NCBI RefSeq assembly: GCF_000224145.3
Contig: NC_020171.2
Span: 1,619,008 to 1,683,007, forward strand
Source: Ciona intestinalis
Taxonomy: Eukaryota; Chordata; Ascidiacea; Phlebobranchia; Cionidae
Direction of reading: 5' to 3'
DNA: 64,000 nt
The notes under the pieces are model-generated. The model searched no databases. It was not told the origin of the DNA and saw only the letters and a list, made by a program, of their open reading frames with translations. Positions 1 to 9,498 of the stretch are shown here, piece after piece; the stretch's first letter is position 1; every line of letters begins with the position of its first letter. The translations under genes were made by a program, and so were the position numbers.

Positions 1-605
1 CGACGCTTTCTAAAATCGTTTATCGCTCGAGAGTTGCAAAATAATTGACGCAATCAAATCATTTATATGCTTCGCTTGTTTATACTCAGTATCAAGTTAT
101 GACCTAAATAGGTTGAACGGTGCTCTCGAGTAACATAATTTATAAAACAATATTTACGATAGTGGGATTTCCACAAAGTTTTAACTGGCGCAATTCGAGC
201 TAATTTAATCCCGTTTAAATCGAACGATAGCGAGACCGTGCGACCGATTAGGCATTTAGAGCCCGTTCCGTGTTCTAAAACAACATGCTATTGTCTTTGG
301 CATTTCGTTTGTTACGCAATAACAATGAACAATGAAAAACGCGCGAGGAATTTCAAGGGCGCTTTGACTATTGTCAACAGCCATTTATCACTGCCACTTT
401 GGTGATATTTTTCTGGCATAAATAACACATTCTTTCTGGTGAACACATAAACACAATGTTATTTCAGTTACCACAAGCAATAAGCCGTACACTGTCTTAC
501 TACGCCACATTATTTAGATTTTCTCGTGAAGTATTTTTGTTTACAGAAGATGTTTTGTTACAGCAATACCAGCAAAGCATTCGACTGCAAATGCATTTAA
601 ACATA
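1..605. other. No gene recognised
   Basis: AT-rich non-coding DNA. No splice-supported coding stretch, tRNA or recognisable repeat was found. Confidence 0.5.
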
Positions 606-788
606 CAGTAGGGTGGGGGAAGATGGAGCACCTTTTCATTCCATATTCTCGTCCCATTTGGTTGTAAACAAAGAATTATAAACCCGTATCCCCACGACTC
701 CCATAAACCGTTTTTAATTGTGTAAAACACGACCAGGATACTTGGATATTGGGTGCTAAAGGTGTCCCATCCTCCCCACCCCACTATA
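606..788. mobile_element. MITE, family A
   Basis: A near-palindromic element. The left end is gtagggtgggggaagatgg and the right end is its complement ending ccccactata, with TA flanks. The middle carries the family hallmark of aaccgtatcc...cacgactccca and acaaagaa. Confidence 0.8.
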
Positions 789-2111
789 GGCTATATAAAT
801 TACAATTGAAAAATACTTACCTAACCATAATAATTGATCGGCTACTGCGTATGTCCTAACGACTCTAAACTAGCGTTGTTACTTGGTAGATTTAAAATAT
901 GATTCGGAAATATGGGATATTATGTGCGAACGGTCTTACCCCACAGAACTACACCTCTTCTGAACATACATGGTCCAAAAGTGTTGTTTATGTATTGCGG
1001 CGGCGCCAGACTCTGTTCAAATTAACCTTCACTGAGAAACTGCCATCCATGACACTTGAAACACAATTGAATCTGTGTATGACATTCTGACACTGTACAT
1101 GTCTATTCAGCATATAGGTTCACCTGAGATCGAGTATTGTTCAATCTGTCTGGCTTGCTCGAAGAAAAGTCTCATATTACTATTGGCAAAGGTGCTCGGT
1201 TGAGAACACTGCTAATATTACTTCGAATGCTGGTGTAAGGTTACGATAGAACCAAAGCAATTGTAAGGCGCAGAGTTAATTTCTAATTACTCTATTACCG
1301 ACTAAAGATTCGGTGTTTTCTTTATATCAACAACGAGACACAATCTTGCTGAAAACAATCTAACCAACCACACGAAGTCTAGACTCTTTAACCCATACAT
1401 TCAAATCTGCCAATTACAAATGGTTTGCAGTATACAGACTTAATGTTGCATTAGACATTATGACATCAAAACAATAGCTTAAAAATCTGATATCCAATAA
1501 GACTTATACATACGAAACATAGTTTTACTCTTGTGAAAAAGTTTTTAATTGGGACCGCTTATTAAGTTAAGTTTCTTATTAAGTTAAGTTCGAATCAACT
1601 GAGCGTAAACTCATTCGCCTTTGGTAAAACATGAAACAACTGTATAACAAAAAGAGGACCTTTATAAAACAACAATTATTTAAACGGTAATAGCATACCA
1701 ACTAAGCTGTATAGCCTATCTCTAGAGAGGAACATCTGCTAGACTCCGTTGCACCACACGATGAGTAAAAATATCGGGAAAATATTTTCAGTGTTTTCCA
1801 AAGATTGCGAAACGTTCCCTTTCTAAAAACGCTTTCGTATTATGTAACCTGAGAGAAAAACACAATAACTGACATTTCATATCACACACCTACACCTGCT
1901 GGACAGTGGGTTTAAGTTACATATAGACATGATATTTAATACCTACAGTCTGGAACCTGTGCTTTTGAGCGACAAATATAAAACGAACTTTGACCTGGAA
2001 GGAAACTAAAAAGTTTGTTAAAAAAACAACAGCTATTACAACATTAGTGGATTTTCAAAACGCCTTGAGTATTCAATTGAAACATTACACAACTTAAATA
2101 GATTCGCGGAT
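789..2111. other. Intergenic, no gene seen
   Basis: Only short random open frames. A stretch near 880-950 resembles the inside of a family B MITE (gtgcgaacggtcttacccca) but has no clear second end. Confidence 0.4.
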
Positions 2112-2258
2112 TTTGGGGCCCAGGGAAGATGGGACACCTTTTCATTTAAAACAGTATCCTCATGACTGCCATTGACCGTTTTTAATTATTTAAAACACGA
2201 TTAGGATATTTGAACATTATGTGCTCAAGGTGTCCCGTCTTTCCCCATTCTACCAAGT
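2112..2258. mobile_element. MITE, family A, internally shortened
   Basis: Ends gggaagatgggacacc and ggtgtcccgtctttcccc surround a shortened core of about 147 bp. Confidence 0.7.
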
Positions 2259-2918
2259 TTGCGGAATTCAGTTGACTATTAAACCGTACAACTGCAACTT
2301 TTACAAATTCCCGCACCTATAATATTTGAATTAGAACCATTAATACGTATACGACATACGACTTGCATACAAATATGGACAAGAGTAAACAAAACCCGCA
2401 TTAAAACCGGCCATAATAAATAAATACACGCATCTTCAAGTTAAAAATGAAGCTGTCTTACTGGCACAGTCATACACACAAACCCATACAAACTGAACGA
2501 AAGATGGTTCAAATTCGAAGCCATTAATAACTGGTAGGGAGTTTCCTTAGTGAGTCAAATAATAACACAAGGTGAGTCATACTTGTACCTATAAAGTGTC
2601 CGTTGTGTAAGCGGGAGTTACAAGTGAAACAAAAGGTCTATGGTGCGTCATACCAGCTTACAGCGTGGCCACTTATAAAGTACCGACCAAAATGTATGTA
2701 AACCTAATTACGGCACTTTGTAAAGCGAGATTTCTCGTTGTAAAAGTTGTTTCATCCTTGCGACATCAAATAAAAACAATAACAAAAGAGAGTAAATAAA
2801 CGTACGGAGTGGTTTTTTAGAGATCAATTAAATTAAGGTGTTGACAAAGAGTTTGAAGAGATATTAATAGTTTAGAGTTCTTTACGGTTCCGATTATAAA
2901 TATAGCCATGGATATTGT
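2259..2918. other. Intergenic, no gene seen
   Basis: AT-rich spacer between a MITE and the first tRNA cassette. Nothing recognisable. Confidence 0.4.
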
Positions 2919-2923
2919 AAAAA

Positions 2924-2995
2924 TGGAGATGCCGGGGATCGAACCCGGGGCCTCACACATGCAAAGCGTGCGCTCTACCACTGAGCTACATCCCC
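2924..2995 (-). tRNA. tRNA-Ala(TGC), copy 1
   Basis: A 72-nt cloverleaf on the minus strand. The acceptor stem GGGGATG pairs with CATCTCC, the discriminator is A, the A box is TAGCTCAGTGG, the anticodon loop CTTTGCATG gives TGC, and the B box is GGTTCGATCC. A run of five T follows the 3' end and would serve as the Pol III terminator. The tRNA-Ser gene ends only 3 nt upstream. Confidence 0.97.
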
Positions 2996-2998
2996 AAC

Positions 2999-3080
2999 CG
3001 ACGAGGATGGGATTCGAACCCACGCGTGCAGAGCACAATGGATTAGCAGTCCATCGCCTTAACCACTCGGCCACCTCGTC
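2999..3080 (-). tRNA. tRNA-Ser(GCT), copy 1
   Basis: An 82-nt class II cloverleaf on the minus strand. The acceptor GACGAGG pairs with CCTCGTC, the discriminator is G, the anticodon loop CTGCTAATC gives GCT, there is a long variable arm, and the B box is GGTTCGAATCC. No T run separates it from tRNA-Ala, so the two are probably made as one precursor. Confidence 0.97.
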
Positions 3081-3388
3081 GTACGAATATGATTAAATAA
3101 ATGAAGAGCAGTACGACCGCAACCGCATTACACTACACATTTAAAATAAATTAAAAATTAAATCTTTCTTTGAATACAGTAACAAAAATTTGATTAGTTA
3201 AAAGTTAGAACAGCGAAGAGAAGGGAATTACCAGCAAAACAGTTGTTAAAATGTAAAACATGCTCTGGGTAAAATCGTTAAACATGCTCTGGGTAAAAAA
3301 AAGGCAAAGTTTAAATAAAAGCGTGGTTGCTAAACCTGATCAATTTTGGAAAATTTATATTAAAATGGAACCGAAATATGGTAAAGGT

Positions 3389-6300
3389 TTATAGTCTTGG
3401 ACTGCTTATAGTATTCGATGCATTGCACCGTTGTACATTTGCTCGCGTGATGTTACTTAATCGTGATAACCCGTTCCGCATCATGGCAGTAGAGAGCCCA
3501 TCTTTGTACGTTTGTAGAACCGTTTCAACGCCCGCTTGGCCCTATGTTATGTTAGACCAATTTAAACGTGGACTTGGCCCAATACCCAAAGACAGATGAC
3601 CCAATAATCAAGCATCCACACCTAGCTCCAAGTATATCAAAACATATAGTGGTGTGGGGGAAGATGGGACAACTTTCATTCTAGTTGGTAGTAAACAAGA
3701 ACATTCAAAGAATTATAAAACCGTGACCTCACGACTTCCATAGACCGTTGTGAATTGTTTAAAACACTTTCAGGATATTTGGATATAGCTTGCTAAAGAT
3801 GTCCCAACTCGCCCTAACCGGCATGTACCTTCCAAACCAGTCCCCACAGCATTGGCCTTCCAAAGAAAACGACATCGGCTCCCACAGCAATCGATTTCAA
3901 TACGTCATCACCGCTCCTCACGCCACCGTCCACAAATATAACTAACCTTCCTTTGACAGCATCCACTATCTCAGGGAGTGCATCTATCTGAAATGAAGAT
4001 CCAAGTGTTGACAGCGGGCTACACCGATTCAAGTTTGGAATTCTAATATGGTTAAATGAATGTAATTTATTTATCCTCGCACGGCGGGGCAGCGACAGTC
4101 GTTATAACACTGGTGTTCTGTTTCGTACACCTCGCATCACACGATTTTAAAAATAAATTATATTAAAAACATAATATCATGAGGTCATAGGTTCGTGACG
4201 TCACTATTACCGGTGCAGGTGTCCCATCCAACTGCCTTCCCCCGTGTGTGGATACCATGATGCCGTCCACGTCATAATCAAGAGCCTTTATTGCGTCATC
4301 AGCACGTAATACTCCCTTCAGTATAATAGGTAAGTCAGTGATTGACCTAAATGATAATCACGTTGTATAATAGTAGGTTGGGTGAAATAGAATGGGTTTT
4401 CATTCTCTTTTATCGTCCCATTTGGGAGTAAACAAAGAATATTTATGGAATTATAAAACCTTATCTTTATAACCCTAAAATAGCGTTGGTAATTGTTAAA
4501 GGCATAGATGTGAACCATGGTACATTATGTGCGGTATCCATTTTGCCCTATAGTACTATAAAACGCCATGGGCTCTGCTTTTAAAATGCTGTGCATACAT
4601 CCAAGATACCACAATTTTATCATTTTTGTTTTACAGAAAAAATCTAAGCCCTTTGGCTGCTATACTTTAAAAAAGTAAAAGCAAAATCCAACCTCAGCCA
4701 TTTAATGTCGTCCCACGTAAGACTGGGGTCTTTAATCTCGTACCCGATGCCTTGTCGTCTTTTATCAACGTCCAACCCAACGCTTGCAAGTAACTAAAGA
4801 AATTCACAACAACTACTTGTAAAGTGCTTACTTTAATACTTATAGTGGGGGACGATGGGACAACTTTACACATAATTTTCAAATAGCCTGATCGTGTTTT
4901 AAAGAATTAACAACGGTCTGTGGAAGTCGTAAGGAAACGGTTTCATAATTCTTTGTTTACTACCAAATGGAAAGAGAAGACAAAATGAAAAGGTGTCCCA
5001 TCTTCCCCCACCCTACTATATATATCATTTATTTAGTTCGATGATTTAGCAACCATGCTTTGGCGCCTTAGCACCGCTTTTCGGACACTTTTATAGTTTT
5101 GACTGCGTGTGTATAACGGCTGTCATTAACAGTTAATTTCCTTCTCTTCATTGTTTTAAAGAATTTGTTGTTTGTTATGACATTCGAAGAGAAAAAATAA
5201 AGTTGTGTTATATGCTAACTGCTATGTTCGATAATTCACATACGCTTGTTCATTTACTAAAAGGAAAAATGGAGATGCCGGGGATTGAACCCGGGGCCTC
5301 ACACATGCAAAGCGTGCGCTCTACCACTGAGCTACATCCCCAAACGACGAGGATGGGATTCGAACCCACGCGTGCAGAGCACAATGGATTAGCAGTCCAT
5401 CGCCTTAACCACTCGGCCACCTCGTCGTACAATTATTACCTGTATATTTCAAACACCAACACTATAATAGTTTTATTCGAGCAATGACTGCGTGCATGTA
5501 GAACCTGCTTCATAAAATGCACGGACATTAACACTCTATAGACTCAGGTGTTCTGTTTTATACACCTCATGTTAGCTCACAAGTTACCACGTGTTACTTT
5601 GTAATTTTTACCTTTTTTTCCTCGCTTCCAAAGTTGCCCGACTGATACTCATTTCCCAATGGTGTTCTCATAGTAGAGTATCTGATACCACGCACTTGAC
5701 CATCGATTGTAACAACAATTGCCTTGAACCCGGCACGTTCTGCTCGTTGAACTAAAGCTTCAGAAACCTCTCTAGAAAACAAACAAAAAATTCTGACGCC
5801 AAGGTTCAGTTACAAGTAATCGCCACAAATTACATACGTGGTAATTTGTTAGCACGAACGCGGTGTTAAACAGAACACCCATGTTATAACGACTGTTGTT
5901 GCCCGCCATGTCAGGATAAAGTAAGTATTATCATTGTTATTAGATTCTAGCAGTATAATCAAATGAATGAACGTATAAATATTTTTTCGTGTCGGGGCAA
6001 CGGCAGGTGTTATAACACGGGTGTTTTGTTTCACATAGCTCGTATAACCGCATTAGAAAAACTGAATTACAATATTTAATAACGAATACTATAACTTTAA
6101 ACACAGTCATTATAACACGGGTGCTTTGTTTCACATAGCTCGTATAACCGCATTAGAAAAACTGAATTACAATATTTAATAACGAATACTATAACTTTAA
6201 ACACAGTCATTATAACACGGGTGCTCTGTTTCACATAGCTCGTATAGCCGCTTCAGAAAAACTGGTGTTCTGTAACCGACACCTCGTGTACCTGGAAATG

Positions 6301-8325
6301 AATTACAAAACTTGATACCAGTTAATATAACTTTAAACTTACCTGGACAAGTAAACGTAAAGTTGTAGCATCTTTATACACCCCGGTGCAGCTTGTTGAA
6401 TTTCTTCGATGCTTTTCGAGCTGTGGGAGCTTAGGATGGCACAAGCGCCGAAATTCTCCGCAGCTAAAACATATATAAGAACATTTAAATTTCACTTGTT
6501 TGTTTTTTTAATTAGACAACCCGTAAGAGACCATTGGGTTGGAGAACCGACGTCGCGAGTACGTCGTCGTTAAGTTTTGTTCCAAAGACACATACGCCAA
6601 CATTAGTAGCGCGTTTGAGCCTTATTTGAACCCCCTGTAAACTCTAGAGCGTATATAGTGTAGAGAGGCAGGTGAACCACGTTGCCACCCGATAAGAAAT
6701 TTCGTACAAGTTTTTGCAAAATGAACCACATTAGAGAAAATCTTTACTTTAGAGAAAATACGCACAAAACATTTGACTACGACACTACTTTTCCATGGCG
6801 CTGGTCAAAATTAACGTGGTACATGCAAAATGGCCGAAAAAAAAATCCTGACGCCAAGGTTCAGTCACAAAAATTCGCCACAAAGTTACATACGTGGTAA
6901 TTCGTAAGCGGGCACGAAAATGGACCATAACAAAAAAACGACAGAAGCAGGCACGAAAATGGACCATAACAAAAAAACGACAGTAACAAGAAAACGACAG
7001 TCGTTATAACACGGGTTTAACACCTCGTGCCAGCTTACAAGTTACCATGTATGTTACTTTGTAGGTAATTATTTTTTGGGAATTTTTTTATTTTTATATA
7101 TTGCTGGTAGTTTGTACAACCCATTATTGACCACTGGGTCGGAGCAATTGCCGTTAAGTGTCTTGCCCAAGGACACATACGCCCACAATGGTAGCAGCGA
7201 CGACATAAATCATAATACCTTTAGTTGTAGCTAACTCAGCGTCCTTATGACCAGCACCCATAAGACCAACAGGGGAAAAACCGAAAGGGAGTTCTAGATC
7301 CAGGGAAATCCCCCGTTTCGGGAACTCAATTCGAGTACGAAGATCACATGTTTGAGTTGGGAGACCAGATGGAACTAACTTGTACCTAGAAATATATCCG
7401 GAATGGGTTAAACAATAACGGGTTATAGTAAGGGGCACATTTAACATAATATCAAAATATCATAATCTTGTTTTAAACAATTAGCAACGATCTATGGGAG
7501 TTGCGAAGATATAGTTTTATAGTTGTTTGAATATTCTTTGTTTACTATCAAATTGGACGAGAAAATAGAACGAAACGGTGTCCCATATTCCCCCACACTA
7601 CTGTATAATGAGAGTGTCAAATGAGTGTAATTGTTTATTCGCGACGGGGCAAAGATAGTCGTTATATCACGGGTGTCCTGTTTTATTACAAGTTACAACT
7701 TCTCTAACTGTGTGGGTGATTACTTTTAATACATATACGCACATATTATGACAGCGTCGGGCTTCGAACCCCTGAACCTATGCTTTGCTATGTCATAAAA
7801 GAGGAACCGTGTACAAATATTTACTTAATTGGTAACTGATTAACAAGCACTTATAGCAGAACGTACTCTGGCTTTATTACGTATTAATTCCCATGGCGCG
7901 CCGTCATACCTCAACAACGTATATAGAATACAAACTTGTGCACACAGTTGTATTGCCGCTAAATGTCCAACCCAGCGTGTATCAAATAAGCATAACATCC
8001 GTTTCGGCTCATGCACTTTATCGTTCAATTTGGTTGTAAACAAAGTATATAACCGTATCCTCACGACTCTAAATGCGCCTGTTAACTGTTAAATACATGA
8101 TTAGCAAATATACGATTTTATGTGCTCATGATATTCATTTTACCCTACAGTACTCTATCACATTACAACATTTAATGATTAGTTTAGAGTTCTTTACCTT
8201 TGGTAAGCTTGAATTGAGTCGCGTAGAGTGTTTTCGTCATAAGAGCCTTGGCTGAAGAACGCATACACCGATTGTGGTAATGTCTTTTTGCAGTACTTTT
8301 CTAAATATTTAATAAAATCCGCCAT
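3389..8325 (-). CDS. FMN-dependent 2-hydroxyacid oxidase (glycolate oxidase family)
   Basis: Eight exons, high to low: 8198-8325, 7219-7385, 6343-6463, 5612-5771, 4693-4793, 4211-4346, 3829-3987, 3389-3541. They join in frame to 1,125 nt, 374 aa (human HAO1: 370). The start is the ATG of [14 protein letters not shown], which matches the family N-terminus. The enzyme should oxidise a 2-hydroxy acid with FMN and O2, giving the 2-oxo acid and H2O2, usually in peroxisomes. Family residues seen: Y134/Y136, R169, K236 in LKG, H260 and R263 in [10 protein letters not shown], and VDGGVRSG with FFGRP for FMN phosphate. Odd points: the active-site Tyr equivalent to human Y26 is Phe23, the position of human W110 is His112, and the C-terminus is PRL rather than a normal SKL-type signal. 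Introns hold a tRNA cassette, MITEs and SINEs. HAO-type membership is sure; the substrate is not. Confidence 0.95.
3647..3816. mobile_element. MITE, family A
   Basis: Intron copy with ends gtgtgggggaagatgggac and gatgtcccaactcgccct. Its right end lies about 12 bp from the splice donor of the 3829-3987 exon. Confidence 0.75.
4045..4140 (-). mobile_element. SINE fragment (tail half)
   Basis: Matches the SINE tail region: tgaatgtaatttatttatcc, then gtcgttataacac and gttctgtttcgtacacctcg. Confidence 0.75.
4366..4560. mobile_element. MITE, family B
   Basis: Sister family of A, with ends near tgggtgaaatagaatggg and tatccattttgccctata around the shared acaaagaatatttatggaatt core. In an oxidase intron. 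Confidence 0.65.
4840..5024. mobile_element. MITE, family A
   Basis: Ends tagtgggggacgatgggac and gtgtcccatcttcccccacc. In an oxidase intron. Confidence 0.8.
5270..5341 (-). tRNA. tRNA-Ala(TGC), copy 2, inside an oxidase intron
   Basis: Same 72-nt tRNA as copy 1 except for one T-loop base (GGTTCAATCC). Runs of T follow the 3' end. It lies on the same strand as the host gene, between the 4693-4793 and 5612-5771 exons. Confidence 0.97.
5345..5426 (-). tRNA. tRNA-Ser(GCT), copy 2, inside an oxidase intron
   Basis: Identical in all features to copy 1 (82 nt, anticodon GCT). A 3-nt spacer separates it from tRNA-Ala. The 5' flank (attacctgtatatttcaaac on the plus strand) is shared with copy 3, so copies 2 and 3 split most recently. 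Confidence 0.97.
5830..5935 (+). mobile_element. SINE fragment
   Basis: Contains tacgtggtaa...cagaacacccatgttataac and the tail gaggataaagtaag-like end, read in sense on the plus strand. Confidence 0.65.
6009..6262. repeat. 100-bp tandem repeat, about 2.5 copies
   Basis: The marker gtgttttgtttcacatagc recurs at 6021, 6121 and 6221, exactly 100 bp apart, with almost no difference between the first two units. Part of each unit is SINE-derived (cattataacacgggtg). In an oxidase intron. Confidence 0.9.
6845..6925 (+). mobile_element. SINE fragment
   Basis: Matches the SINE middle: cgccacaaagttacatacg, then tggtaattcgtaagcgggca. Confidence 0.6.
7000..7205 (-). mobile_element. SINE, nearly full, next to a splice donor
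   Basis: Runs from gtcgttataacacggg through the core gtgtcttgcccaaggacac to acaatggtagcagcgacga. It stops about 14 bp inside the intron downstream of the 7219-7385 exon of the oxidase. Confidence 0.85.
7427..7606. mobile_element. MITE, family A, decayed left end
   Basis: The right end gtgtcccatattcccccaca is clear and the core is typical; the left end is diverged. Confidence 0.65.
7612..7800 (-). mobile_element. SINE, diverged
   Basis: Tail region gagtgtaattgtttattcgc, gtcgttatatcacgggtgtc, and a worn head (cttcgaaccc). Confidence 0.55.
8000..8157. mobile_element. MITE, family B, partial
   Basis: Carries ttggttgtaaacaaagtata, the aaccgtatcctcacgactct core and a right end like attttaccctacagtact. 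Confidence 0.55.
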
Positions 8326-8780
8326 TTTGTAACAGTTATATATGCAAGCATACAAAGCGTATTTACACTTTGTCAAACTATACCCAAGTAAGAGTATTGC
8401 TTTAGTATGTTTACCCTTTGTTAACAAAACACGTAACTCGTCTGTTATGGTCTGATGGTTCTGCAGTATTGGCACTGCTTCAAGACATCACATAAGGACA
8501 TCAAAACATAACTGCATATGAGCAAAACTAAAGCTTCAACATTATACAGTAAGTATACAGAGTACAAAAACGTTCCTGCCTATAAACAAACTGCTGATTC
8601 TACGTACACAGTTCGCGTTGACGCTTTAAAACTATTACGTTCCGGTTGCAACCTCGAATTACACTGCAAGCAAGGACAACGAAGGAAAAAAGGCAAATAC
8701 TTCTTGCAAGCGTCTTACTCGCGACGTCGGTGATTATTGATTGCACAATAACGCGTGTTTGATTTGCTGGTGAAATAAAA

Positions 8781-8852
8781 TGGAGATGCCGGGGATTGAA
8801 CCCGGGGCCTCACACATGCAAAGCGTGCGCTCTACCACTGAGCTACATCCCC
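8781..8852 (-). tRNA. tRNA-Ala(TGC), copy 3
   Basis: The same 72-nt tRNA as copy 2, followed by a four-T run. It sits about 460 bp upstream of the oxidase start codon, on the same strand. Confidence 0.97.
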
Positions 8853-8855
8853 AAC

Positions 8856-8937
8856 CGACGAGGATGGGATTCGAACCCACGCGTGCAGAGCACAATGGAT
8901 TAGCAGTCCATCGCCTTAACCACTCGGCCACCTCGTC
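8856..8937 (-). tRNA. tRNA-Ser(GCT), copy 3
   Basis: The 82-nt class II tRNA again, 3 nt from tRNA-Ala. Its 5' flank resembles that of copy 2. Confidence 0.97.
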
Positions 8938-9313
8938 GTACGAATGTTACCTGTATAATTCAAACACCAACAGCAAAGACGCTTGGTAGGTGGTATAACT
9001 AACTTTGTCCTGAATTCGATTTAATCACTGATGTTTCTCTTGCGTAAAAGCTAACATCGTCTATAAAAAAACACAATAAAAATGAATTGTTACATTAAGT
9101 TTTATTGTATAATATAGCAGTTTATAGTTAATTTTACACATTAAGATAATAATTGCATAGTAGGATAAGTAGTGTGGTTACGCAGTAACGCTGCAGCATT
9201 ACAACGAGTCAGCAGCATATATATGTTAAGAGCATTTTAAGTTCGGATATTGAATCATAACAGTAAATACAGAAACGTGTATATAGCCTACCGACGATAG
9301 AATTCAATATATT

Positions 9314-9455
9314 GTCCAGTTATAACATGGGTGTTTTCTTATACACCAGACACACATGGTGTATTCATACACCTTATGCTCACTGTCGAGTTATAACGTG
9401 GGTGTCTTCTTATACACCAGACACACATGGTGTATTCATACACCTTATGCTCACT
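9314..9455. repeat. 71-bp minisatellite, two units
   Basis: Two units of gttataacatgggtgt... tacaccagacacacatggtg ... catacaccttatgctcac. The same unit forms the large array at 63.4 kb. Confidence 0.85.
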
Positions 9456-9498
9456 TTTTTAAGTTAAAACATCATATTTCACGACCCTAAAAGTGCAT

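Noticed and set aside
2817-3096. Short open frames containing [13 protein letters not shown] and [12 protein letters not shown]
   Set aside because: These are spurious translations of the tRNA-Ser and tRNA-Ala genes, repeated at all three cassettes.
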